Shown here: piece by piece, positions 27,801 to 34,446 of the stretch | How the letters are laid out: every line of letters starts with the position of its first letter | How positions within the stretch are numbered: the first letter of the stretch is position 1 | IMG/VR virus record: IMGVR_UViG_3300032286_000345 | Span: 1 to 44,179 of that record | DNA: 44,179 nucleotides | Reading direction: 5' to 3' (one strand) | Origin: a virus | The notes under the pieces: generated by a model | Database searches by the model: none | Seen by the model: the letters and a program-made list of their open reading frames with translations, nothing else | Told to the model about the DNA's origin: nothing | Program-made: the position numbers and the translations under genes

Positions 27801-29288
27801 ACATCTTTCTTTGGAGACGATAAGGTACATCCAATTAAACGCAGATATGAACAAATGCCTATGTCTTCTAGACTTAGCATCCAAGCACCTACTGTAACAA
27901 GATGGTTAGCAGAGAATAGTGCCAATAGTCAAAGAATGGCTTCTGAAGTGTGGAAAAGAAATAAAGCAAAAGGTGTAATTTCTTGGGGCGGTAAGGACGA
28001 GGCTAAACGATATGATTGGAATATTAATGCAGACATTGCACGACAAGAACACGCATTTACTTTAAGATTACTTGATACAGTTATCAAACCTGTTGAGGCT
28101 TCTCTTGATTTGTTTACTGGTCAAATAACAACTCTCTTAAATAAGAGACCATTTGCAGTAGACCATTTGCTTTCTTTAACAGGTGATGGACTTCAAATTG
28201 CTGGTGCTACAAGAAATAAAAAAGGTCAAATTGTTGTAGATTGGGCAAACAAAGATAAACCACAATACAGAGAAACTGAAAACGGAAAATATGCTATTAG
28301 AAGAAATACAACTACTAATAAAAAAGGAGAAGTTAAAGAAACTTTTGATGTGTATTTTGGTGGAGAAGCAGTTAAAAACAAAAGTGGTGTTATGGTTCTT
28401 AGACTTGACCCACATATGTTTGCTAGGGTTACTGACATTTCACAAGCACAAGTAGCAATTAGATTGTTTGAAAATGATATGCTTGCATTAAGAAGAACAA
28501 GTGAACTTCTAAGTGGTGGTCATAGAAAAGATATGCCATTAAAGGCTGGTAATGTTGAAATTCCTATGACACAACAAAATGCTTTACAGGCTAAACAAAG
28601 AGGAATGTTATTAGATGGATTTGATTCAATTCCTCATTTTACAAGAGCAGTTATTAATGCTTATGAAACAAAAGTTAACAGAGACCCAAAGTTTAGAAGC
28701 ACAGTAACAGATGAAATTCGCGGACTTCGTGAATTAAGAGAACCTGTATATATTCAATTAAACAAAGGAAACGGAAAAGTTGAAAAGAAAATTATCCACA
28801 TTACACCTTCAGAAGAAGCACTTATTAGTAATAAATGGGTTAAGGGCACAAGTCCAGATGGTCATACAAGATATACATATACAGAGCCAAAACCTGTAGA
28901 GCCAGCAACTGTTCCTTCTCAAGATGTATACAGACCAGAAGCACGAGCAGTTGGAGAGCAAGGCAGTAACTTCCAATTAAGATTTAAAGATGGATTGGTT
29001 GATTTTGAAACACCAGATAATCCTAAAGTAACAAAAGAAGATGATATTCTTAGTGCATCTAGTAAATGGACTGTAGATTCTACCATTGCACCTAATAAGG
29101 AAAATGTTCTTGAAGAGTGGTCAGTAATAACAAATGAACTTGGTTATATTATTTTAAGAGTTAAAGAAAGCCAAAAGAAGGATGTGTTCAGATTGTTTAA
29201 TAGGGCTAGAGCATACTTGTCACAATATGATGACGAAACAGATGCAGTTTCAGAAGCATTTAACGATGCAATGAAAGGAAAGAAATAA
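18885..29288 (+). CDS. Giant polyvalent internal virion protein (3,467 aa)
   Basis: A single frame of 10.4 kb, far longer than T7 gp16 (about 1,300 residues). Visible parts: a Gly-rich hydrophobic segment near 411-447 (YGGLFGVAFGGEEGFYHGLG) that could insert in membrane; NEELFH near 572, zincin-like but with Glu in place of the first His; a module with LFAGG and VIGAHPT (about 1080-1110) like regions of phage large polyvalent proteins; an ADP-ribosyltransferase-like module (about 1200-1410; GWHHYTSSPYEAGFVA, NAVALLDNRRF); and long coiled coils (about 2115-2230 and 2500-2600). FSPS-type linkers recur at about 852, 1175, 1415 and 2886. It is probably ejected to form the channel or act on the host. 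No transglycosylase or RNA polymerase motif was found. Confidence 0.8.
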   Translation: MSEYSYSSQSELQALSKKMGFSIPSSSTIVDPEQSVASLDSTMSGETDIPDEYLGEYTGEMIKKYAPFGWRPTLKQAKAYRKFEETRKVDGLKIIGEAVANATSDLAQGGLSLVGDTVTLKAHKVAGSIIEGGAQGTMSWIEMFNEARLNESSWLHKLMFNTNSSDEDYHLNLNEALNARQIMAEDQAKGYLIPNKVNIGGLDLELTNPNVVRAVSYVADPSWFMPALGIEGAIFKSLKGGAEAVGLGGQMARAGAYSLKKVERGLAKSADGVGWVVNGIDKANEVYEGILKNVTGYDHNIAQQGNPIAKDSIVRSAENALGFNILKIPAWPLTAGVWGIGKVLEGGLRTSELAVRLLGEESKIAGLNLAERVAMESQSAPVRTMASFYAKTGSPLVEWAGSTVKTSLHSSMYGGLFGVAFGGEEGFYHGLGTGFALGGAFHQLGVFHNTIAGGNAIMDTVKNFNWATAHYDYHQQEGTYRLLKNVEEKGGMKAKLRVMAQIGTIERVLRDEKFRILTDEKIRALANDENWTTEERAQLEDPNWGGITFGRSSGGSDVIIVNADRATNSAINEELFHGILLNSRYGKAFKKKALDALIGTEGAEGALYKMPRNEAINLLTGFRDQYLMLDKSLGGHDPARATEMYARFNSQIEKFANGERPPEIRGIFEEFLGAYWNRFLDDKPIDYLLKSGDLGLIRNVIEGGKDLYLNIMAKDLKDAGAHLASGVDADSFLIDQRTKQRVRIPALDALMKHFARETRNKWLVLKNGTQGRYTGWEVTKGKYNDNFTLMTAGLEHLVTGVDANGRAILMSKEEGDALETESLTGMIAELRQLNDRGLQMIMVDDNNKTVAHFSPSKKKEDFWKVVADKLQAQAEKEFVGPKPAKKKNQTDPEDVIQGANLNAKNIKSSGVDGSFSQEGKFKLKIIGLATEKELEIVRKYTNENTAKRFAELNGIVERSRAGRLEDMNNIVKATVLTEASENDDGSRGGSTKRLRTYLPVELSISITKKKGEKKPTAKMRLLTIDMDALDTRGDYAWNSLDEGDVDYRDVRRLFGRKEELMESVKAMLSHYSNSESDEAGIKLFAGGSGSERDWAMKRDIVNAVIGAHPTKSMENTKSGWENRPLEMQFRQKGMKDELPTVYTNFLVRNIGNQVSLEGEGFKYNHERAYERSQINYSPAKTHRDHEGNPVPSGVSNVIKNSLHLNKEGENITVYGLRTPYSETIKSGGLVFDSLTGKVVDSKEANLSSVNRNVGSTNGWHHYTSSPYEAGFVANDTLSVGYINTQRHLDLAGMPHATDAKGLITTLADRVASLTGRQPEFVLADILKLKTANDVPLAELYNNESTDIFNQSGIEIEEALLHHNNIKFFVDNNIHSVEYKRSNPLSGREFNAVALLDNRRFYENNSIPASATERFMFSPSKKKTVSQNLEEILRLKGRSTGLGNDIGLFLNYIVDKNGNIIENPHKITHETVEKEILFTKEWVTEAQNAVSDFKRGLYDRAKQKEYIEALAPLLARKLKYKFKQAPSEKLLDVARYALEGFVQSYDPTSGQTASKIIKDSLLIHSLKKYGINPESIAQTGIPSLGHWVELSHSEARGLTTLVNDLASGKFPEGKGIKKYLKEKPLVARLLEKNGGGIANVFAELSNRHKELLKLVDLEGTKFAGNPNTDGSSLGQLSQKELADLMIEKSRALIEGHLKTNKGKGNSELLEITKYYNMMVEAGRSPTKEGLDAHAKVEEIKRRAEAIVHRDARDRILNIMTAYNITNLDPVLIDKVRAQLYYEQTQGLIQLGTPDVLARATELYAMLGGDEKIKEIFDIQEAIKSNYLKSLEEAEKKGYYGLHWVERNLVQKFDENGNLAGYNGTIKVGSSESGSQRTLEDVKQYWSFKGTNHTVVLQRVGVDNLITLFDELGKPMLYQNIKLIEPESVQKEIVKTFLRESSSRVIKEAPDAGIANYKGQELEGDVKDFYFRKYAIERNQPSLIKDIDNHRIFKFGDEFIAYRTNEIKPKEESYMSQLNIESNKTFKTVKGKRVRISDDEKIRSREKLAEIQGRVYGDYGFTFSVDKRNFIRLGETFKTLEDRARWLVENQRGKTKHGDFDAWVSEMYNKHEEYVKMLSQEEGKQIERVVRDSGEGSAFSEIRKRMSQIQKLEAKRRNLIVKETNEYNGERRANAEGKGGLISFNKAEERLTKKLEEADEVKEATREKLIAISIQLQEFGVPESLDLLRKLGDESLYEDAKFHLERGIGENIESTKIPRDPSENPALFVQRLRGLMTENEAIYLKAKSDGDVIREALNESNEDIIKLKEEIYFLTKRYIYAKGHIFDTRQLDLDKLFIKVKGKDDAFATTQYKYDKVKSYETEKRNKPEYLYDDAGTLGEVEKRNTAVEDAEADFRMGISDIESQWNNGRSREKITYQEILGMGRASPNTENSIPDEIKRRMNTGDFTAEEVVFIKDPANRDLIRKIDEKLTKNTMTLAEAKEIVTDAYLTSSFGADSVELRKTQTVLDDTTQKIGELALQLKIMANNGAQGVDLTTIHEKIAELRGKRELFQERKTKILQKAIENPNASEKWREMARSIFNRDQEDVGFQIRREEIRRAQQDLKKGIKVLVQQYAERGRRLTKEGPEGIDSSMVVSPSNPRTQALITTYPTISNDFFGAVRQWDLSLSTDKPLSKSLWGQEGPEEARNTTTEGSKLSAQLRRVLDDERKVRRPIVVADYMYRADVKQNWYKQHPSARMTAEDAHLIQTFFPDEVQKSDTLRKQIESIPKEVLEKVEQRGNGILDLFDTKTERGRAEERRLIRSFVLDALDIISNNNAMKMDALRRLKGMDQKAFDKWVEEVGIENVEPLLKTKEVIENAMYLIKGGRIDAGEAGKAIGYRDTALDQEFSPSEKNILQKFKIKNGLTQKQFEDLVLGVTPPTNNLPADVLRILTRNKEDQFKTRGPYGSLPIDTLINHAQFESIWKEELENVSQTSFFGDDKVHPIKRRYEQMPMSSRLSIQAPTVTRWLAENSANSQRMASEVWKRNKAKGVISWGGKDEAKRYDWNINADIARQEHAFTLRLLDTVIKPVEASLDLFTGQITTLLNKRPFAVDHLLSLTGDGLQIAGATRNKKGQIVVDWANKDKPQYRETENGKYAIRRNTTTNKKGEVKETFDVYFGGEAVKNKSGVMVLRLDPHMFARVTDISQAQVAIRLFENDMLALRRTSELLSGGHRKDMPLKAGNVEIPMTQQNALQAKQRGMLLDGFDSIPHFTRAVINAYETKVNRDPKFRSTVTDEIRGLRELREPVYIQLNKGNGKVEKKIIHITPSEEALISNKWVKGTSPDGHTRYTYTEPKPVEPATVPSQDVYRPEARAVGEQGSNFQLRFKDGLVDFETPDNPKVTKEDDILSASSKWTVDSTIAPNKENVLEEWSVITNELGYIILRVKESQKKDVFRLFNRARAYLSQYDDETDAVSEAFNDAMKGKK

Positions 29289-30889
29289 TGGACGAATCAT
29301 TATATCCAGAAGGAGATAAATTATATGACGCAATGGCTTTAAGGCAGGGGCTTACTCCAGATATTGAAAAATTTAGACAATTATATTCTGGATTATATTG
29401 GAGTGGTATGAATAATAGTAGACCAGAAGTCTTAAAAGACTGGAGTGGGTATCGTTGGAAGAAAAAAGACAAAGAAGTTCTGCTAAATTATATGGATAAT
29501 ATATCTAAAAGACCTTTAGAAATAGACCCATTGGTAAAATATAGATTGGTTGGAAAGGATGCAATTAAAGATATAGATTCTCTTGGTGGAATAATGGCTA
29601 CACCACCTCTTGAAAAAAGTATTTGGTGGAATGATGATGATGTGATGACTAAAATATTTACAAGTCAAGGTAGTCCGTTATTTCAATATGGAAGTGCTCA
29701 ATTGCTTGGAAGAGGAACGGCAAGTGATGTTTCTAAACCTTATATAATTGGAACAGTAGGAGATGACAAATATTGGTTACCTAGAGGTATAGATAAATGG
29801 TTAAAAAAATCACCACTTGAAGAACAAGAAGAAAGATTAATAAGAGAAGAACAAGTTATAAATGCGAGAGATAATGAATATGATAGAATTCCAAGTTTTC
29901 TAAAAAAATATTTAGCAGGAGATACTACTACTATGAAAAGATTAAGTCGTAATTTATCTCCACAAGGTGAAATAGATTCTATTCTTGGTCCAATGGCTTA
30001 TGCACAATGGAGTGGAGGAAGTGGAGATGGATATGCAAACTGGTTAAAATATCCAGATATGACACAAAATACAATAGGAAATATGACACCTTATACTTCT
30101 TTTAAGAATAGGGGAGCAATGAATTCAGAAAAAATTCCTTATACTGCTGATGGTTTACCTGCTAGTGTTGATTTAAATTCCAGACCTTTTGCTATATGGC
30201 AATATACACCACAAGGATTTAAAGTAATAAATGAAGGAAATAATAAACCTATATTTAATGGTGGTAAACCTGTTCCAACAGGAACAATAAATTTAGATGA
30301 TTTTAAACATTTAATAATGCCAACAGTAACAAGAGCAGGATGGTCTGGTCCAGAAAGTGGAATTACTGAACTTACTGTTGATGATATTGCAAGACTTACT
30401 AATAATCCAAAAAGTAGATATGGTTCTAGAAGAGGATTTATTAATACTGGAATGCTTGGAGGTAATTTGGCTACTGAACTTACTACATTAACACCCTATG
30501 AAGCAGGAATGTTAAATATTTCAAAAAGCCCAGAAATGGCACTTGATTTTGCTAAGTTTGCTAAGGCTCATCCAGAATTTGTAGCAGGTCAAACTCTCAA
30601 TACATTAGGAAGATTAGGTGCAGTTGCTTCAATTGCAATGGCACCATCTGAAGCAATTAGCAGAAGAGATAAACTTGCATTTGATTTTTATAGCAAACCA
30701 GAAAACCAAAGACTTGGAAAAGAACAAGAGGATTGGGCTAATGTTGGACTTGGTGTTCAAGCAGGACTTGAGAACGCAATTAATGCAGGAACATTTGGTT
30801 TATATGATTTCGCAACAACACCAGAAGGAACTGAAGCATATCAAAGAATGCAGGAAGGAATGAAATATTTCCCTAGAATAGGATACTAA
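29288..30889 (+). CDS. Hypothetical protein with ART-like N-terminus
   Basis: A 533-residue protein starting at a TAATG overlap with the giant gene. Around residue 85, KYRLVGKDAIKDIDSLGGI, followed by ATPPLEKSIWW, matches the start of the next protein (RFRIVGGQNAVDAYLPIQDF) and of phage ADP-ribosyltransferase-like domains. The C-terminal third is Gly/Ala-rich and partly hydrophobic (NTLGRLGAVASIAMAPSEAI). It is probably a virion or ejected effector. The enzyme role is uncertain because the second and third ART motifs are not clear. Confidence 0.5.
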   Translation: MDESLYPEGDKLYDAMALRQGLTPDIEKFRQLYSGLYWSGMNNSRPEVLKDWSGYRWKKKDKEVLLNYMDNISKRPLEIDPLVKYRLVGKDAIKDIDSLGGIMATPPLEKSIWWNDDDVMTKIFTSQGSPLFQYGSAQLLGRGTASDVSKPYIIGTVGDDKYWLPRGIDKWLKKSPLEEQEERLIREEQVINARDNEYDRIPSFLKKYLAGDTTTMKRLSRNLSPQGEIDSILGPMAYAQWSGGSGDGYANWLKYPDMTQNTIGNMTPYTSFKNRGAMNSEKIPYTADGLPASVDLNSRPFAIWQYTPQGFKVINEGNNKPIFNGGKPVPTGTINLDDFKHLIMPTVTRAGWSGPESGITELTVDDIARLTNNPKSRYGSRRGFINTGMLGGNLATELTTLTPYEAGMLNISKSPEMALDFAKFAKAHPEFVAGQTLNTLGRLGAVASIAMAPSEAISRRDKLAFDFYSKPENQRLGKEQEDWANVGLGVQAGLENAINAGTFGLYDFATTPEGTEAYQRMQEGMKYFPRIGY

Positions 30890-30890
30890 T

Positions 30891-31931
30891 ATGGAAAAAG
30901 GACAACATCCATTACCTTGGGAATATTATGGTGTAGAAAACCCAAATCTTATAAATGATAAAAGGTTTAGAATTGTTGGTGGACAAAATGCAGTAGATGC
31001 ATATTTGCCAATTCAAGATTTTCTAGATACTGGACAAATAAGAGGTTCTCCCAATGAAAGAAATGTTGGTATGCAAAGTTCTAGAGGAGCATATTTTGCT
31101 AGTGAATATCCTCTTGCTAGTTATTTAGAACAAAGAAACCACGATGCTATTGTTAGAGAAATGGCTCATTTTGGTAAAGATACTAATATTCCAAGAAATT
31201 ATTTAATTGAAACATCCAAGAAGTTTTCAAAAAATCTTCCAAATAACCCATTGTATTCCTACCCAGAAGAATTTACTCAAGATGGTGGAGGATGGGTAGG
31301 AGGAAAAAGAGTGGTTGGAAAAGGTGGTCATAAAATTTTAGTTCCTAAACCAGACCCAAATTTGTTAGATGTAATTAATCCAGCAAACAGAAGTGGTTTA
31401 AAAATTACACAATTTGATACAGGTGAAGTTAAAAGAATTTATACAAATCCAAATTCTTTTACTGAAGGTAAAATATTTAGTTCTATACCAACAAACACAA
31501 AAATTGTTTACGATAGAGCAACACCTTTATTAGAAAGACCATTATCTACACACGCTTCTAATATAGGAGTTGAAGCAAGAATTATTGGAAATGCATTAAA
31601 TAGAATTAATATTCCTAATACACCTGCTGGTTTAGGAGGAGCAGGTCTTGCTTTAAGTGCAATAACAACACCAATTCAAATAGCAGACCAAATTAAAGCA
31701 GTAACTGGAGGATATGGTAATTCTACTTGGGATAAAGAATATGGTCATTCCGACCCATTAGCATTAAGAGCGTTGTTTGATTTATCAGATGGTACATTTC
31801 AACAAACAATTAAAAATCCAGAATATGCTATGCGTAATCCATTAGGTGCTACTGTATATGGTCTTGCTACTGGTAATATGGAATACCCAAAAGCATTTAT
31901 TGATGCATACATTCCTAATTTTCTTAAATGA
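30891..31931 (+). CDS. Probable ADP-ribosyltransferase-like protein
   Basis: A 346-residue protein, one base after the previous stop. The N-terminal 120 residues show RFRIVGGQNAVDAY, then SSRGAYFASEYPLASYLEQ, which fits the first (Arg) and second (Tyr-x-Ala-Ser) regions of R-S-E type ADP-ribosyltransferases. The third, acidic motif is not certain. The C-terminus has a hydrophobic Gly/Ala segment (GLGGAGLALSAITTPIQIA). It resembles the preceding protein and may be an ejected effector or part of the internal core. Confidence 0.5.
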   Translation: MEKGQHPLPWEYYGVENPNLINDKRFRIVGGQNAVDAYLPIQDFLDTGQIRGSPNERNVGMQSSRGAYFASEYPLASYLEQRNHDAIVREMAHFGKDTNIPRNYLIETSKKFSKNLPNNPLYSYPEEFTQDGGGWVGGKRVVGKGGHKILVPKPDPNLLDVINPANRSGLKITQFDTGEVKRIYTNPNSFTEGKIFSSIPTNTKIVYDRATPLLERPLSTHASNIGVEARIIGNALNRINIPNTPAGLGGAGLALSAITTPIQIADQIKAVTGGYGNSTWDKEYGHSDPLALRALFDLSDGTFQQTIKNPEYAMRNPLGATVYGLATGNMEYPKAFIDAYIPNFLK

Positions 31932-31932
31932 T

Positions 31933-32238
31933 ATGAACCCAAACGAGCCAGACATCATAGGAGCAATCCAAGACTTTAAGAAAGGTGGATGGGTTATTGG
32001 GGCACTAGGAGCCCTAGGAATGCTGGCTAGACTTATTGTAACAAATGAGAAATACAGTTTTTTTGTATGGATTCGTAAAATAATTGCTGGAGGAATCGTT
32101 GGTGTACTTGCATATTTTGCATTATATGGTACCAATATAGACCCACTCTACAAAAGCGTTATATACAGTATCTCTGGCTCTATCGCACCAGAAGTTTGGG
32201 AATACATTAAAAATAAATTTAAACAAAAAACTAAATAA
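31933..32238 (+). CDS. Holin
   Basis: From ATG 31933 the protein has 101 residues: a charged N-terminus, membrane segment 1 (about 19-36; GGWVIGALGALGMLARLI), segment 2 (about 47-66; IRKIIAGGIVGVLAYFALYG), a weaker third (about 73-88), and a basic tail (KNKFKQKTK). This pattern, including the DFKKGGWVIG start, matches small phage holins that open the inner membrane for lysis. A longer frame from 31846 would overlap the previous gene and is rejected. It follows the last virion gene by one base. Confidence 0.8.
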   Translation: MNPNEPDIIGAIQDFKKGGWVIGALGALGMLARLIVTNEKYSFFVWIRKIIAGGIVGVLAYFALYGTNIDPLYKSVIYSISGSIAPEVWEYIKNKFKQKTK

Positions 32239-32240
32239 TT

Positions 32241-32546
32241 ATGGGCTCATCAAGAATATATCAACAACCACAAGGACCAATCAACTACGGAGCACCCCAG
32301 CCATTAAGTTTTAATGGAGGAGGAGGCGGTTTTAATGGGGTTTTCAAAAGAATTAAAGAAATGAATCAACAAATGGAACAAAACAGAATCCAAACTGACC
32401 AAAATAGTATGAACGCATATAATGCTAGTCATCCTGCTGGTGGAACTATGGGATATCAAAATTTTCAAAATGCTACAACGACACCTCAACAAACTCAACC
32501 TGTTGCACCTTTTAATCCTTTCTTTGGTAGTTACCTTAACTACTAG
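32241..32546 (+). CDS. Small Gln/Asn-rich hypothetical protein
   Basis: A 101-residue protein, low in charge and rich in Gln, Asn, Gly and Pro (IYQQPQGPINYGAPQP, QPVAPFNPFFGSYLNY). It looks disordered. It lies two bases after the holin gene, and its last 77 bases overlap the start of the lipoprotein-like gene in another frame. Function unknown. A lysis-related or virion role is possible from position. Confidence 0.6.
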   Translation: MGSSRIYQQPQGPINYGAPQPLSFNGGGGGFNGVFKRIKEMNQQMEQNRIQTDQNSMNAYNASHPAGGTMGYQNFQNATTTPQQTQPVAPFNPFFGSYLNY

Positions 32547-32898
32547 TTGTCAGTCAGATAAATACATTGAAACTGTAAAAAGCAATGTATTGGAATCTGC
32601 AACTATTGTTAGCACTTCTGTTCCAACCAATAACACTTTGTTGTACACTTCGGCTGGTGTAGGGCTATTTGTTTTAGGAGCCTTAACATCTGCCTTCTGG
32701 GATAAGAAAAGCGGTCTAATCCTAATTGTGTGCGGTGTAGCAAGCGGTACAGTTCCTTACATCATTACCTCTGCGTACTTTGCTTGGATATCTGCTCTGA
32801 CGCTTCTTGGTATAGCGTCCATAGGAATCTGGTATCTTCGTTGGAAGGCTATGCACGAGGTAGAAGAAGAAGAAAAAAAAGACATTGACACCAAGTAA
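32470..32898 (+). CDS. Lipoprotein-like membrane protein of the lysis region
   Basis: From ATG 32470, inside the previous gene in another frame, the protein has 142 residues. The N-terminus is a signal sequence ending in a lipobox-like LTTSC (Cys27), with Thr rather than Leu at -3. Two or three membrane segments follow (about 48-66, SAGVGLFVLGALTSAF; about 73-92; and AWISALTLLGIASIGIWYL), then an acidic-basic tail (EVEEEEKKDIDTK). The nested start and lipid-like Cys recall Rz1 spanins, but the extra membrane segments do not. It follows the holin by two genes. Confidence 0.5.
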   Translation: MLQRHLNKLNLLHLLILSLVVTLTTSCQSDKYIETVKSNVLESATIVSTSVPTNNTLLYTSAGVGLFVLGALTSAFWDKKSGLILIVCGVASGTVPYIITSAYFAWISALTLLGIASIGIWYLRWKAMHEVEEEEKKDIDTK

Positions 32899-32990
32899 AT
32901 ATCTCTATTATTAAGAGATAACTTATGGTGATTGTGCGATGGTTTCTATGTGTTAACCTATTGGGTTTACCATAAGCAATGGCTAAAACA

Positions 32991-33022
32991 CTACTACACT
33001 TTACGCACTTAAGGTGTAGTAG
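32991..33022. terminator. Bidirectional terminator between convergent operons
   Basis: CTACTACACTT (32991-33001) pairs with AAGGTGTAGTAG (33011-33022), about 11 bp around a 9-base loop, with A-rich DNA before and T-rich DNA after on each strand. It lies between the plus-strand end at 32898 and the minus-strand end at 33026. Two more pairings occur just upstream: TATCTCT/AGAGATA (32900-32920) and CTTATGGT/ACCATAAG (32922-32976). The gap is thus strongly structured. Confidence 0.7.
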
Positions 33023-33025
33023 CCT

Positions 33026-33334
33026 TTAGTCCCAATCAGTATCTTCTTCAACATCTGTATCTTTGATGATTACAGGTTGAGGTTCTTTCATATACGGAAT
33101 GGTTTTTTCTAAATTGAACTCAACCATATCTACTGCGTCTACCCAATTTAAATTATCTTTCTGAACAAAGATATCTACAATGATATCAAAGTTATAGATG
33201 AGCCCACCTGTAGCCGAGTCCTTGCCTTGAATGGCATTGTCCAGCCATTCACGAGGTTCAAGGAACACGGCTTTGGGATACTCTGACTGATTATCTTTTA
33301 GTTCTGCGTTTGATAACTTTCTTATTTTTCTCAT
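33026..33334 (-). CDS. Small hypothetical acidic protein
   Basis: The start chosen is ATG at 33334 (MRKIRKLSNAELKDNQSEYP), overlapping the stop of the phosphoesterase gene (ATGA), which gives 102 residues. A longer frame to 33436 would lie inside that gene. The N-terminus is basic and the C-terminus acidic (IIKDTDVEEDTDWD). It is the last gene of the minus-strand operon. Not recognised. Confidence 0.6.
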   Translation of the reverse strand: MRKIRKLSNAELKDNQSEYPKAVFLEPREWLDNAIQGKDSATGGLIYNFDIIVDIFVQKDNLNWVDAVDMVEFNLEKTIPYMKEPQPVIIKDTDVEEDTDWD

Positions 33335-34077
33335 AGGTCGATGTGCGAGTAGATGAACTTTTTCCCGACTTGGTGGGCTTGCCAGATTTTCCAGTTTTTG
33401 CCTTCGACAAATCCGTAGAGCCAGCCTGTACCCCACTTGCTGGTAGCGAGCCTATTTTTTGCGTACGACATATCTTTTTTCCTGCACAAACATCCTCCGC
33501 TGAAACCAACTGCCCCCCTAAATTTTCTTGCGTTGGTTTGCTGGATTGAATGTATGTGTCCCATAACTGTCGCACCTTTTGGGGGTGCGTAATGTATAGC
33601 GTGTTCTTCAACTGCTCGTACTCCACACGAGTAGCCGTGTACAAATGAGATTGGTCCGAGTTGGTATACTCCTTCGTCTGCGTGATACGGCAGTATTTTT
33701 TTGCATCCGCTTTGTCGGAGCACACTCCTAATTTCCGCATCAAGGTCTTCGCAAAAGTCCTTAAAGATGCCATTAGTCGTTGTATGTATGATGTGGGGGA
33801 TTCGGTCTTCGTGGTTTCCATAAAGAAAAACTGTAGGTCGATAATTGCGGATAAACCAATGTCCCTGTTCCTTGTCTTCGGTAAGGGACTCTTGTGCTTC
33901 CTTGCCAGATGCACCTTGCCGTAGGCTTCTCATATCATAGCAATCGCCTAGATGAATGCGGTGGTCTGGTTTAAACGACTTACAGAATTTAAAAAGTTCT
34001 TCGGCAGATTTAACATCTACCATATCTCCGTGGTTGTCACCAACGGCAACAAATTTATAACGCTTTGGTTTTGTCAT
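33331..34077 (-). CDS. Calcineurin-like metallophosphoesterase
   Basis: The 248-residue protein has the full motif set of the family: GDNHGD (D14, H16), HLGDCYD (D45), YGNHED (N88, H89), FVHGY (H147) and MGHIHS (H174, H176). These residues bind two metal ions and cleave phosphoester bonds. Phage members act on nucleotides, RNA ends or phosphoproteins, and the substrate here cannot be read from sequence. The end overlaps the next gene by ATGA and the start overlaps the gene before it by 23 bases. No Shine-Dalgarno sequence. Confidence 0.88.
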   Translation of the reverse strand: MTKPKRYKFVAVGDNHGDMVDVKSAEELFKFCKSFKPDHRIHLGDCYDMRSLRQGASGKEAQESLTEDKEQGHWFIRNYRPTVFLYGNHEDRIPHIIHTTTNGIFKDFCEDLDAEIRSVLRQSGCKKILPYHADEGVYQLGPISFVHGYSCGVRAVEEHAIHYAPPKGATVMGHIHSIQQTNARKFRGAVGFSGGCLCRKKDMSYAKNRLATSKWGTGWLYGFVEGKNWKIWQAHQVGKKFIYSHIDL

Positions 34078-34267
34078 TTTTTATTTCGTGTGTTGGGTTT
34101 TCTAGGAAAGTAAATTGAGTGCTATCGAAATGACGAAGTTCACCGCTGGAGTTAAGTACGATTGCGAAAGTGTCGTTACAAAAAGTACCACCGCAACGAA
34201 CATAGACAACCATACCACCACCAAGAGGAGTGTTAACAGGCATTGGATTGCGGAACTCATAAATCAT
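34055..34267 (-). CDS. Small hypothetical protein
   Basis: A 70-residue protein (MIYEFRNPMPVNTPLGGG, then ELRHFDSTQFTF). A similar layout, with an N-terminal VNTPLG and a C-terminal beta part, is common in small phage proteins of unknown function, so a real gene is likely. Its start forms an ATGA overlap with the stop of the frame 34264-34446. It overlaps the phosphoesterase start by 23 bases. Confidence 0.6.
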   Translation of the reverse strand: MIYEFRNPMPVNTPLGGGMVVYVRCGGTFCNDTFAIVLNSSGELRHFDSTQFTFLENPTHEIKNDKTKAL

Positions 34268-34446
34268 TCTCGTACAGATTCTGGTGCTTTGTTAAGTTGA
34301 TTGCGTACTATTGATAGGAGCGATTCCGCTTCCGATAATGTTAAGCATATCCATTTCGATTTCTCGTTTCTTTTTGCAGACCCAATCAGAAATGACAACC
34401 GACTGTCCACAGGTAGGACACTTTTCCGTTTTCTTGTACTCTTCAT
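34264..34446 (-). CDS. Alternative overlapping small frame
   Basis: A 60-residue frame (MKSTRKRKSVLPVDSR, then KWICLTLSEAESLLSIVRNQ) linked by ATGA overlaps to both the transglycosylase (stop 34443-34445) and the gene at 34267. This is the pattern of a coupled operon and argues that it is real. But it lies largely inside the zinc-ribbon-like frame 34292-34549 in another frame, so either only one is translated or both are. A GGAG lies 13 bases before its start. Confidence 0.4.
   Translation of the reverse strand: MKSTRKRKSVLPVDSRLSFLIGSAKRNEKSKWICLTLSEAESLLSIVRNQLNKAPESVRE

Noticed and set aside
18885-29288. N4-like virion RNA polymerase (N4 vRNAP is also about 3,500 residues)
   Set aside because: Size and position fit, but I could not find T7/N4-type polymerase motifs (for example TxxGR or a motif B Rx3K...YG) in the protein.
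33343-33924. Plus-strand frames opposite the phosphoesterase gene
   Set aside because: They are antisense shadows of a gene with all catalytic motifs.
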